Assembly: GCA_021106775.1 (NCBI GenBank)
Contig: JAIOTL010000281.1
Location: 1 to 5,379 of the forward strand
Length of the DNA stretch: 5,379 bases
Origin: Planctomycetota bacterium
GTDB lineage: Bacteria > Planctomycetota > UBA8742 > SKZP01 > JAIOTL01
Reading direction: 5' to 3'
The notes below the pieces were generated by a model. That model worked only from the letters and a program-made list of their open reading frames with translations, did no database searches and was not told the origin of the DNA. How positions within the stretch are numbered: the stretch's first letter is position 1; each line of letters opens with the position of its first letter. Positions 1 through 5,379 of the stretch are shown here, piece by piece. The position numbers and the translations under genes were made by a program.

Positions 1-106
1 AGACCGGCGCCATACAGATGCTCACGCCCTTCTTGTCGCCCAAGATTAAAAAAACGGCAGTTGCGCAGTTCCGCATGATGGTTCCGGTCTCAGTGCTGAG
101 CGCTTT
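1..106. other. Unassigned GC-richer segment at the window's left edge
   Basis: I recognise no gene here. About 63 of the first 120 bases are G or C, against roughly 30% just after position 125, so this stretch differs sharply from the gene it abuts. Two frames are open. On the minus strand, the frame of the binding-protein gene continues past its TGA for 35 codons to the edge, reading KALSTETGTIMRNCATAVF onward, which does not look like the missing part of that protein. On the plus strand, one frame is open from base 3 to about 188. Short inverted repeats are present: AGACCGG at 1-7 with CCGGTCT at 84-90, and CTCAG/CTGAG at 89-100. The segment could belong to a gene beyond the edge, a mobile-element end, or a chimeric contig end; the sequence does not decide. 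Confidence 0.4.
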
Positions 107-991
107 TCAAAACAACACTCCGGTCGTTGTGAAATTTATGCGATATGTATATTTATCAATAACTTTAACACCATTAAAATCATATTTATCATAATCCAAT
201 TTAATTGGATTTAACCGCAGTTCTTCAGCCGAAATTGCATCCTTGCCGTTGCGTTTTTCTCTTTTTTTCCAATAATCCTCTTTTAATTTTTTATAATATT
301 CATACACACCAGGAATATTTTCATTTAACAGTGAAAATATTTGCGATGGCGCTGCAGGATTAAACAGTCTTTTTATTTGGTAAACAAAATCCTTGGAAAC
401 AAGCTCACGCGTATCTTTGTTTGTAGTTTTTAGGGTAAATAAATCATGGTTAAAATATTCAACTTCAGATTCTGTTAAATTATAGTATTTATAGTTTCCT
501 TCTTCGTCTTTTGCAAAACAAGGGTGCGGAGCATAATAAATTCCTTTTTTGATTTTGATATCTAAAAAAATCTCGATTTTATTAAGCTCCTCCTCGCTAA
601 ATGCGGGTTCTATCTCATTCAAAAGTCGTTTTACTTCGGTTTTGGATAAATCCTTGCCAGTTTCCTTCCAGCGATAGGTGAATTTGGGCATTGTCTCAGC
701 AACTTGAGGAATTAGTTGATAAGGTCGTTTTAGCGGATGATACGTCAAAGGCGATTCATATATCACACCCATAATTGCAGCTTCGTTAGAAGAGTATGAA
801 ATTGCAGGGTCTAAAGTTAAAGGAAGAGTACTAAAGGATATACAATGAGTATTTTCGGCTTTTAACGGCGGCAGTTCAACATAATCCGATTTATCAGCAT
901 CTTTTTGCCCACCGGTGATGTAGCTGTCTGAGTTCAAAATAATGACAACAGCAAATAACAAAATAAACACGATTCTCGTTATCGATTTCAT
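107..991 (-). CDS. Family 5 ABC transporter substrate-binding protein, N-terminal fragment (C-terminus lost)
   Basis: This is a secreted solute-binding component of an oligopeptide/nickel-type ABC importer (SBP_bac_5 family), which would capture a ligand outside the inner membrane and hand it to a permease. Residues 1-20 have two basic residues and then a hydrophobic stretch (IVFILLFAVVIIL), as in a signal peptide; no lipobox cysteine follows. Family-like segments are LPLTLDPAISYSSNEAAIMG (56-75), YESPLTYHP (78-86), KIKKGIYYAPHPCF (146-159), the DFVYQIKRLFNP block (201-212) and VKVIDKYTYRI (275-285). Lysine-rich linkers around 105-145 and 230-265 resemble the long variants of the family. Members normally run to 500-750 residues, so at 294 residues the second lobe and much of the ligand site are missing. 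Similarity stops near residue 286 (bases 128-136), exactly where GC content jumps. The ATG is supported by GGAG seven bases upstream. No permease or ATPase gene is in view. The family call is firm; the ligand is unknown, and the product is probably non-functional unless the junction is an assembly artefact. Confidence 0.8.
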   Translation of the reverse strand: MKSITRIVFILLFAVVIILNSDSYITGGQKDADKSDYVELPPLKAENTHCISFSTLPLTLDPAISYSSNEAAIMGVIYESPLTYHPLKRPYQLIPQVAETMPKFTYRWKETGKDLSKTEVKRLLNEIEPAFSEEELNKIEIFLDIKIKKGIYYAPHPCFAKDEEGNYKYYNLTESEVEYFNHDLFTLKTTNKDTRELVSKDFVYQIKRLFNPAAPSQIFSLLNENIPGVYEYYKKLKEDYWKKREKRNGKDAISAEELRLNPIKLDYDKYDFNGVKVIDKYTYRINFTTTGVLF

Positions 992-998
992 CGTATAT

Positions 999-1002
999 CT
1001 CC
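999..1002 (-). promoter_or_regulatory. Ribosome binding site of the binding-protein gene
   Basis: On the minus strand GGAG lies seven bases before the ATG at 991. This is a good Shine-Dalgarno match and fixes the start directly ahead of the signal peptide. Confidence 0.7.
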
Positions 1003-1026
1003 AACAATTGACCTAAATATTTATTT

Positions 1027-1054
1027 ATTATACACTATTTTTTTACAGAATCAA
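1027..1054 (-). promoter_or_regulatory. Sigma-70-type promoter for the binding-protein gene
   Basis: Reading the minus strand, TTGATT (1054-1049) is followed by a 16-base spacer and a perfect TATAAT (1032-1027). Transcription would begin near 1020, giving a leader of about 28 bases that includes the GGAG site. The -35 hexamer overlaps the tex stop codon (1053-1051), so the binding-protein gene can be transcribed independently although it follows tex on the same strand. No hairpin plus T-run terminator is visible between the two genes, so read-through from tex is also possible. Confidence 0.6.
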
Positions 1055-3225
1055 GGCTGCTGAATACCTTTCATCGTAAGTGAGATTCGCTTCCTGCGCA
1101 CATCAACCTCAAGCACCTCAATATTCACTTTCTGCCCAACCTGCACCACCTCCGACGGATCATCCACAAACTTATCCGCAAGCTGAGAAATATGCACAAG
1201 CCCGTCCTGATGCACGCCGACATCCACAAAAGCACCAAAATTCGTTACATTCATTACAATCCCCGGAATCTGCATGCCTTCTTCAAGGTCGCCAATTTCC
1301 TCAACATCAGCAAACTTGAAAATCTCAAATTTGCCGCGAGGGTCACGCCCGGGTTTGTTCAATTCATCAATAATATCGATGATAGTCGGCAGACCAACGC
1401 CTTTTTCATCATCTACAAAATCATTTGCTTTAATTCTGTCAATAATTTTCTTCTGCCCGATGAGTTCAGGCAAGCTCACCTCAAGCATCTTCGCCATCTG
1501 CGATACAATCTTATAACTCTCAGGATGCACAGCAGTATTATCCAGAATATTGTCACCCTCACGAATGCGCAAAAATCCTGCACATTGTTCGTACGTTTTC
1601 GCACCCAAACCCTTAACTTTCTTAAGTTCGCGCCGATTCTTGAAAAAACCGTTCGTATCCCGATGAGCTACAATATTTTTAGCTGTTTTCTGGTTCAAGC
1701 CCGAAACATAGCTCAAAAGTGCCCACGATGCGGTATTCAGGTCAACTCCAACAGCATTCACGCAATGTTCAATAACCCGGTCAAGAGCAGCTTTGAGCTT
1801 TTTCTGGTCAACATCATGCTGATACTGCCCAACGCCAATCGACTTCGGATCAATCTTCACAAGTTCAGCAAGCGGGTCCTGAAGCCTACGAGCAATAGAG
1901 ATTGCACCGCGCACCGTAACATCAAGCTTAGGAAATTCCTCACGTGCAAGCTTTGAGGCGGAATAAACAGATGCGCCTGTCTCAGCAACAACAATCACCT
2001 CAAATTGCAAGTCTTTTGCCTGTTTTTGCAATTTCCTCAAAAAATCCTCTGTTTCCCTGCTTGCAGTCCCGTTACCGAGGGCTACAAAATGTAAATCATG
2101 CTTTTTCAGAAGTCTTATCACTGTATTTGATGCACCTGCAACATCCAATTTTGGTGCAACAGGATAAATTACCTCGTCTTCGAGGAATGTGCCTGTGTCG
2201 GATATCGCAGCACATTTGCATCCAGTTCGATATCCTGGGTCAAGTCCTAAAACGCCTTTTGCGCCAAGGGGTGGTGAAAGCAGAATCGGCACAAGATTTT
2301 TCGCGAAAACCTCAATTGCATCCACGTCAGCATCCTCAGTTAAATATTTCCGCGTTTCTGTAACCATCGACGGATAAACCAGTCTGTTGTAAGCATCCAC
2401 AATCGAATCTTCAACCAAATCGGTAAATGTTGGATTAACAGGAAGCAGAAAATTTGGTTTAATTTTCCCAGATGCCCCTTCTTCATCGACTTCAAGCTTC
2501 ACGTTCACCGCTTCCTCGCGTTCACCACGGTTTCCTGCAAGAATTCTGTGTCCAGGAATCTCTTCAAGCTTATATTTCGCACCATCAAGGTCTTTGAATT
2601 TCCCTGTTTCATCCGTAGCATTCACCGCAGTATAATACGCAAGCAAGCCCGTATCCCAGAAATAATCGCGAATCTCAGCACGAACTTTAGAGTCATGTGC
2701 AATCTCCTCGGCAATGATGTACGAAATCCAGAGTTCAACCGTTTCAATGTCAGGTAGCTCCTTCTCTTCATCAATATATTGTTCAAGTTCGCTGCGGTCG
2801 GTTAACTCACCTGACATAATCTTCATTGCTGGTTCCTCAAGACCTTTCTCACGCCCAATCTGCGCTTTTGTCCTTCGTCTTGGTTTGTATGGTAAATACA
2901 AATCCTCAAGCTCATGCAAAGTTTCAACAGCATTTATTTGTTTCTCAAGCTCTTCTGTAAGTTTCCCCTGGTCCGAAATCGACTTCAGAATATACGTACG
3001 CCTGTCCTCAAGTTGAACCAGCTCATCAAATCGCTTCTCAATGCTCTCAATCTGACTCTCATCAAGCGAACCTGTTAATTCCTTTCGATAACGCGAAATA
3101 AACGGGATTGTATTTCCTTCGCTCAAGAGCTTTATCGTGGTTGTAATGCTGTTTAATGAAATACCAAGTTCACCAACAAGCCTGACAATCAGATGCGTAT
3201 ATTCTTCGAAATTCTTTGCTTCCAT
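1051..3225 (-). CDS. tex: Tex family S1-domain RNA-binding transcription accessory protein
   Basis: Tex is a cytoplasmic nucleic-acid-binding protein linked to transcription and to expression of some virulence or stress genes; its exact biochemical role is not settled. The product is full length: 724 residues from the chosen ATG, or 731 from an upstream TTG. Numbering from the TTG, the helical N-terminal Tex region covers about 14-325 and includes IPFISRYRKELTG (47-59), a family signature. A YqgF/RNase H-like domain begins at LGLDPGYRTGCK (333-344) and contains GNGTASRETE (391-400) and GASVYSASKLAREEFP (424-439). The hallmark SIGVGQYQHDV (469-479) leads into helix-hairpin-helix segments (about 500-565, with KVKGLGAKTYEQCAGFLRI). 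The S1 RNA-binding domain closes the protein (about 655-728, with VTNFGAFVDVGVHQDGLVHI). I prefer the ATG at 3225 because GAGG lies five bases upstream, whereas the TTG at 3246 has no Shine-Dalgarno sequence and may lie at the edge of the promoter. The coding region is about 45% GC. Identification is very secure. Confidence 0.96.
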   Translation of the reverse strand: MEAKNFEEYTHLIVRLVGELGISLNSITTTIKLLSEGNTIPFISRYRKELTGSLDESQIESIEKRFDELVQLEDRRTYILKSISDQGKLTEELEKQINAVETLHELEDLYLPYKPRRRTKAQIGREKGLEEPAMKIMSGELTDRSELEQYIDEEKELPDIETVELWISYIIAEEIAHDSKVRAEIRDYFWDTGLLAYYTAVNATDETGKFKDLDGAKYKLEEIPGHRILAGNRGEREEAVNVKLEVDEEGASGKIKPNFLLPVNPTFTDLVEDSIVDAYNRLVYPSMVTETRKYLTEDADVDAIEVFAKNLVPILLSPPLGAKGVLGLDPGYRTGCKCAAISDTGTFLEDEVIYPVAPKLDVAGASNTVIRLLKKHDLHFVALGNGTASRETEDFLRKLQKQAKDLQFEVIVVAETGASVYSASKLAREEFPKLDVTVRGAISIARRLQDPLAELVKIDPKSIGVGQYQHDVDQKKLKAALDRVIEHCVNAVGVDLNTASWALLSYVSGLNQKTAKNIVAHRDTNGFFKNRRELKKVKGLGAKTYEQCAGFLRIREGDNILDNTAVHPESYKIVSQMAKMLEVSLPELIGQKKIIDRIKANDFVDDEKGVGLPTIIDIIDELNKPGRDPRGKFEIFKFADVEEIGDLEEGMQIPGIVMNVTNFGAFVDVGVHQDGLVHISQLADKFVDDPSEVVQVGQKVNIEVLEVDVRRKRISLTMKGIQQP

Positions 3226-3230
3226 TGTAT

Positions 3231-3234
3231 CCTC
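3231..3234 (-). promoter_or_regulatory. Ribosome binding site that decides the tex start
   Basis: GAGG on the minus strand sits five bases ahead of the ATG at 3225. Nothing comparable precedes the in-frame TTG at 3246, so this site favours the shorter, 724-residue product. Confidence 0.6.
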
Positions 3235-3248
3235 AGGTTTTTCCAAGT

Positions 3249-3277
3249 ATTTTACAATAATTGATTATTACTACAAT
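3249..3277 (-). promoter_or_regulatory. Possible tex promoter (good -10 box, poor -35 box)
   Basis: On the minus strand TAAAAT (3254-3249) matches the -10 consensus at five of six positions and lies 24 bases before the preferred ATG. The best -35 candidate about 16 bases upstream is TTGTAG, matching only TTG, so the call is tentative. If it is right, transcription would start near 3242, downstream of the TTG at 3246, which would exclude that TTG as a start codon. Confidence 0.3.
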
Positions 3278-3278
3278 T

Positions 3279-3291
3279 GCAGACTTTCTGC
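3279..3291. repeat. Short inverted repeat at the left edge of the intergenic repeat region
   Basis: GCAGA-CTT-TCTGC forms a five-base-pair hairpin with a three-base loop. Its sequence is nearly the reverse complement of the hairpin at 3441-3453 (GCGGA-AAG-TCCGC). The two differ only at one stem pair, A-T here and G-C there, so pairing is preserved. It lies upstream of the likely tex promoter, so it is not a terminator for either neighbouring gene. Confidence 0.5.
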
Positions 3292-3303
3292 TTTAAGATT
3301 ACA

Positions 3304-3453
3304 TCAACGTCAAAAGGGCATGCAAGAATGCGTTTCTTTACAACACTGTCAATAGGGCAAATAGCTCTTGAGTCCTACTGTCAATGCCGTGAGTAAAATG
3401 CAGGCTTGCCTGCCCTACTGTCAATGCCGTGAAAAAAAAGGCGGAAAGTCCGC
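3304..3453. repeat. Degenerate tandem array of about four 32-40 nt units, each with a hairpin
   Basis: The divergent intergenic region contains repeats with GTCAA cores starting at 3309, 3348, 3380 and 3420. Each core is followed by a short inverted repeat. The two right-hand units are exactly 40 nt (3374-3413 and 3414-3453). They share an identical 19-nt front, CCTACTGTCAATGCCGTGA, then an A-rich stretch, and each ends in a hairpin: GCAGGC-TT-GCCTGC at 3400-3413 and GCGGA-AAG-TCCGC at 3441-3453. The left-hand units share GTCAA, one variable base (A or T), then AGGGCA (3309-3320 and 3348-3359), and carry weaker stems: AAGAA/TTCTT at 3324-3338 and CTC-TT-GAG at 3365-3372. No credible ORF crosses the region. 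It could be a dispersed intergenic element or a structured regulatory region; there are too few, too diverged copies for a CRISPR array. Confidence 0.6.
3432..3453 (-). terminator. Hairpin plus T-run on the minus strand (terminator-like)
   Basis: On the minus strand GCGGA-CTT-TCCGC is followed by C and then eight Ts, the form of a rho-independent terminator, although the stem is only five base pairs. It would stop leftward transcripts entering from the pseudopilin side. No leftward gene ends here, so it may simply be the A-tract and hairpin of the repeat unit. Confidence 0.3.
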
Positions 3454-3503
3454 TTTACCTGTTATGTTTGATTCTGGGAAATCCCTTAAGCATAAAATAT
3501 TTT

Positions 3504-3532
3504 TTTACATATCCCTGCAAATCAGATAAAAT
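3504..3532 (+). promoter_or_regulatory. Sigma-70-type promoter for the pseudopilin gene
   Basis: TTTACA (3504-3509), a 17-base spacer and TAAAAT (3527-3532) each match consensus at five of six positions. Transcription would begin near 3540, about 25 bases before the ATG at 3564. A second TAAAAT overlaps at 3532-3537. The promoter sits immediately right of the hairpin repeat array. Confidence 0.6.
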
Positions 3533-3563
3533 AAAATAAATTTAGTAATTACTTGGATAATGT

Positions 3564-4922
3564 ATGAAAAACAAAGGCTTTACGCTTGTTGAAATGCTCG
3601 TTGCAACGTTCATCTTTTCTCTACTCGGTTTAGGATTAGTTTCGCTAATGCGCGAGAGTAACAAAATCTGGCAAGACCAAGAGAGTGTAAAATCGTCTTA
3701 CAGCAAGGCGTTGAATGTTATTTCACAGATTTCAAACGATTTACAGAGCATGGTTACAGATCCGAATCAGAACGGAAGGTTGATTATTGCTCGCGATCCA
3801 ATTGGCAGATTTATTGTCGTTTTTACAAAGTATCTTCGCTCTGATGTTCAGGACCCGATTTTCAGGAACTCAGGTCTGGGACTGGCATATCTTGACACTG
3901 ATGACAACCCATGGAACCAGAAAAGCAATGAAAACTCCGGTTATGCTCATTATTTTTACCCAAAATCACCTGGAGTGCTGCTTTTGCCCACAACTGGTAA
4001 AGCAGAAGTCGCTTACATCTTTTCGCCATATCCGCGTATGAAAATCACGCTGCATTCCGGTGATGAATACGAAGGTGAACGAATTCCTGACCCAAATACA
4101 GAAACATCGGGGATAAACTTCTTTGATGAGGATAAAATTTCTTTGAAAGTTACTTCGGGGAGAAATCAGGGCACGATTTTGTTCGAAAGAAACCAGGTTC
4201 TAAAGCAGAAATATTTGGGTTATCCGTTGTATCGCGGGTTTGTTACCCCGCCTGGCGCACCTGTGGACGATGATATTGCGGGTTCAGGCTCATTATTCTC
4301 CGATTTTGTCGCGCAAGACAGAAATGTTCATATCTGGATGAATGATATCCGACCAATACTCAATCAGATTCAGGATTCAGGTGTTTATGATACTGGTGAT
4401 TTAGCATCCTGGCTTTATGATTTCGCTCCTGACTTGGATCTGAAGTATGTTTCATTTGCAGATGCTGTGATTTATGTTGGTGTGCAATATTGGTATGATG
4501 GTGATGCTGCGAGAAATGGCGAAGGCGCAACATGGGTGCCAAACGATTTCCCAGATATGTATGAAGAAATTCCACCTGCTTTATTCTTTGACTCATCCAG
4601 AGGTGGATTTCCAAGCGCATTGCGACTAACGGTTACTGCGATGCCCACACAGGGTTCGCTTAATGTCGGCAGTCTGTCAAGCGATATTTCATCAGCTGAA
4701 GAAACGATTCGAATATCAGGAGGTGGTGTACTGCCAAATCCTGTCGACGGTTTCCCATTTGTGCTAATTGGCAATGAATGGATTTATTTCACTGAAAAAA
4801 GCGGAAAACGATTGACTAATTGTTATCGTGGTACACGCGGAACGTTTGCGACGAGCCATCCAGCGGGGACGCCAGTTTATTGGGGTACGACTTTACAGAA
4901 AATTATCCCAATACTAAAATAA
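3564..4922 (+). CDS. GspJ/PulJ-like minor pseudopilin with an extra C-terminal beta module
   Basis: This is a prepilin-type protein of the type II secretion/type IV pilus superfamily, expected to be cleaved and N-methylated by a prepilin peptidase and to sit in a pseudopilus tip at the inner membrane and periplasm. The class III signal is clear: MKNKG, cleavage before F6, then TLVEM with the conserved glutamate at mature position 5 (E10) and a hydrophobic helix to about residue 28. Around 296-315 (VSFADAVIYVGVQYWYDGDA) and 336-359 (IPPALFFDSS through ALRLTVTA) the pattern resembles the end of the GspJ fold. At 452 residues it is more than twice the usual GspJ length. Part of the excess is a C-terminal segment (about 365-445) with IGNEWIYFT, LTNCYRGTRGTFATSHPAG and PVYW. 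From memory this resembles a repeat found in phage structural and large bacterial surface proteins. Only a weak GGA precedes the ATG. No other pseudopilin genes are adjacent. The prepilin class is firm; the GspJ assignment is likely rather than certain. Confidence 0.8.
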   Translation: MKNKGFTLVEMLVATFIFSLLGLGLVSLMRESNKIWQDQESVKSSYSKALNVISQISNDLQSMVTDPNQNGRLIIARDPIGRFIVVFTKYLRSDVQDPIFRNSGLGLAYLDTDDNPWNQKSNENSGYAHYFYPKSPGVLLLPTTGKAEVAYIFSPYPRMKITLHSGDEYEGERIPDPNTETSGINFFDEDKISLKVTSGRNQGTILFERNQVLKQKYLGYPLYRGFVTPPGAPVDDDIAGSGSLFSDFVAQDRNVHIWMNDIRPILNQIQDSGVYDTGDLASWLYDFAPDLDLKYVSFADAVIYVGVQYWYDGDAARNGEGATWVPNDFPDMYEEIPPALFFDSSRGGFPSALRLTVTAMPTQGSLNVGSLSSDISSAEETIRISGGGVLPNPVDGFPFVLIGNEWIYFTEKSGKRLTNCYRGTRGTFATSHPAGTPVYWGTTLQKIIPILK

Positions 4923-4983
4923 AATTAACTCAGGCATCAGCTTGTTTTCCGCGATACAGAATATATAAATCTGCTAAGACCTC

Positions 4984-4989
4984 TATAAT
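4984..4989 (+). promoter_or_regulatory. Possible -10 box for the HtrA-like gene
   Basis: A perfect TATAAT lies 20 bases before the ATG at 5010, but no convincing -35 box lies 15-19 bases upstream. Transcription would start near 4996, leaving a leader of about 14 bases. An alternative is TTGTTT (4942-4947), a 16-base spacer and TATAAA (4964-4969). No terminator hairpin separates this gene from the pseudopilin gene, so co-transcription is equally possible. Confidence 0.35.
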
Positions 4990-5009
4990 CTTTTGAATGA
5001 GTTTATCTT

Positions 5010-5379
5010 ATGAGCAGCAAACTGCGGATTTCACGTAAACATCTTGGAGTTGAACGCAAATTATGTGTTCTTCTGATTTTTATTCCAATGTTGTTATTCG
5101 GTTGCTCGAACACACTCGAAAGCGACGTGAATAACAAATATTTGCTCGATTACAACGCACTACAGGATCTTTATCGCTCGGTTATTGAGAAAGTCAATCC
5201 GTCAATTGTCGCAATTAGCACGCAGAATTCTTATGACGTCGGCTTCGGCACAGGTGTGATTGTCGATGCATCGGGTCTGATTCTCACTTCGGAACATGTG
5301 GTATCAAACGCTAAGAAGATTAGCATACTCTTGAGCAATCAGAGGATTTTTGAAGCTAAAACGATAAGTGCGGACGAGA
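5010..5379 (+). CDS. HtrA/Deg-type trypsin-like serine protease, lipoprotein, 5' part only
   Basis: The reading frame is open from the ATG to the end of the window (123 codons) and continues beyond it. Residues 1-17 are basic (MSSKLRISRKHLGVERK), followed by a hydrophobic stretch and a lipobox-like LLFGC with the lipidated cysteine at 32, so the protein should be membrane-anchored on the envelope side. The residue after the cysteine is serine, then asparagine, so there is no aspartate retention signal. The protease domain begins with LYRSVIEKVNPSIVAIST (54-71), continues with GFGTGVIVDASGLILTSEHV (78-97) and carries the catalytic histidine at 96. These blocks are typical of the S1C (HtrA/DegP/DegS) family, which degrades or processes misfolded envelope proteins. 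The catalytic aspartate and serine and any PDZ domain lie beyond the window. The Shine-Dalgarno is weak (GAG eight bases upstream). The gene begins 87 bp after the pseudopilin stop on the same strand. The family call is secure; the DegP, DegQ or DegS subtype cannot be decided. Confidence 0.88.
   Translation, partial: MSSKLRISRKHLGVERKLCVLLIFIPMLLFGCSNTLESDVNNKYLLDYNALQDLYRSVIEKVNPSIVAISTQNSYDVGFGTGVIVDASGLILTSEHVVSNAKKISILLSNQRIFEAKTISADE

Noticed and set aside
107..109. TGA read as selenocysteine or a recoded stop in the binding-protein gene
   Set aside because: The sequence on both sides of the TGA no longer resembles the family, so a junction explains the stop better; I see no selenocysteine insertion hairpin that I could support.
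1192..1956. A 254-codon open frame on the plus strand
   Set aside because: It lies wholly antisense to the unmistakable tex gene and shows no family motif; it is a shadow of tex codons.
3226..3246. Upstream TTG start for tex adding seven residues
   Set aside because: There is no Shine-Dalgarno sequence before it, it may lie upstream of the transcript start, and the ATG at 3225 has GAGG at a proper distance and fits the usual N-terminus of the family.
3374..3432. CRISPR-like direct repeat (19-nt block twice with a 21-nt gap)
   Set aside because: Only two exact copies exist, the block and gap are too short, the gaps are hairpins rather than unrelated spacers, and no cas gene is present.
3345..3432. 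TTGACA hexamers on the minus strand within the repeats as -35 boxes
   Set aside because: None has a convincing -10 box 16-18 bases downstream; they are part of the repeated core sequence.
3468..3498. TTGATT and TAAAAT as an alternative pseudopilin promoter
   Set aside because: The spacer is 19 bases, longer than optimal, and the pair at 3504-3532 has better boxes with a 17-base spacer closer to the gene.
4360..4774. Two overlapping minus-strand open frames inside the pseudopilin gene
   Set aside because: Both are antisense to the pseudopilin gene, which is supported by its prepilin signal and fold pattern; neither has recognisable features.

Overview
The window looks like chromosomal DNA from a diderm (Gram-negative-type) bacterium of moderate GC. 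It carries a class III prepilin-like protein, a lipoprotein-type HtrA protease and a secreted ABC-transporter solute-binding protein. I cannot name the phylum from sequence alone; the gene mix would suit an uncultured lineage as well as a well-known one.

Layout from left to right. Bases 1 to about 130 are a GC-richer segment (about 52% in the first 120 bases) with no gene I can recognise. On the minus strand, 107-991 is the N-terminal part of a family 5 (oligopeptide/nickel-type) substrate-binding protein. It breaks off where the composition changes, so it looks truncated by a rearrangement or an assembly junction. Also on the minus strand is a complete tex gene (1051-3225, possible TTG start at 3246), encoding an S1-domain RNA-binding transcription accessory protein. 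The gap between the two genes is 59 bp and holds a good sigma-70-type promoter for the binding-protein gene, with its -35 box overlapping the tex stop codon.

A 338-bp divergent intergenic region (3226-3563) follows. It contains an array of four degenerate repeats of 32-40 nt. Each has a GTCAA core followed 15-20 nt later by a short inverted repeat. The two best copies are exactly 40 nt long, with an identical 19-nt front half and hairpins of different sequence. A strong-looking promoter (TTTACA-17-TAAAAT) then drives a plus-strand gene at 3564-4922. That gene encodes a 452-residue GspJ/PulJ-like minor pseudopilin with an extra C-terminal beta-type module. After 87 bp, a plus-strand gene starts at 5010 and runs off the window; it encodes the N-terminus of an HtrA/Deg-type trypsin-like serine protease made as a lipoprotein.

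Functional connections are limited. Tex is a cytoplasmic housekeeping factor. The pseudopilin and the HtrA lipoprotein are both envelope proteins and may be co-transcribed, but a perfect -10 box lies just before the protease gene. No complete novel system is evident. The points most worth following are the hairpin repeat array, the orphan pseudopilin with its extra module, and the breakpoint inside the binding-protein gene.
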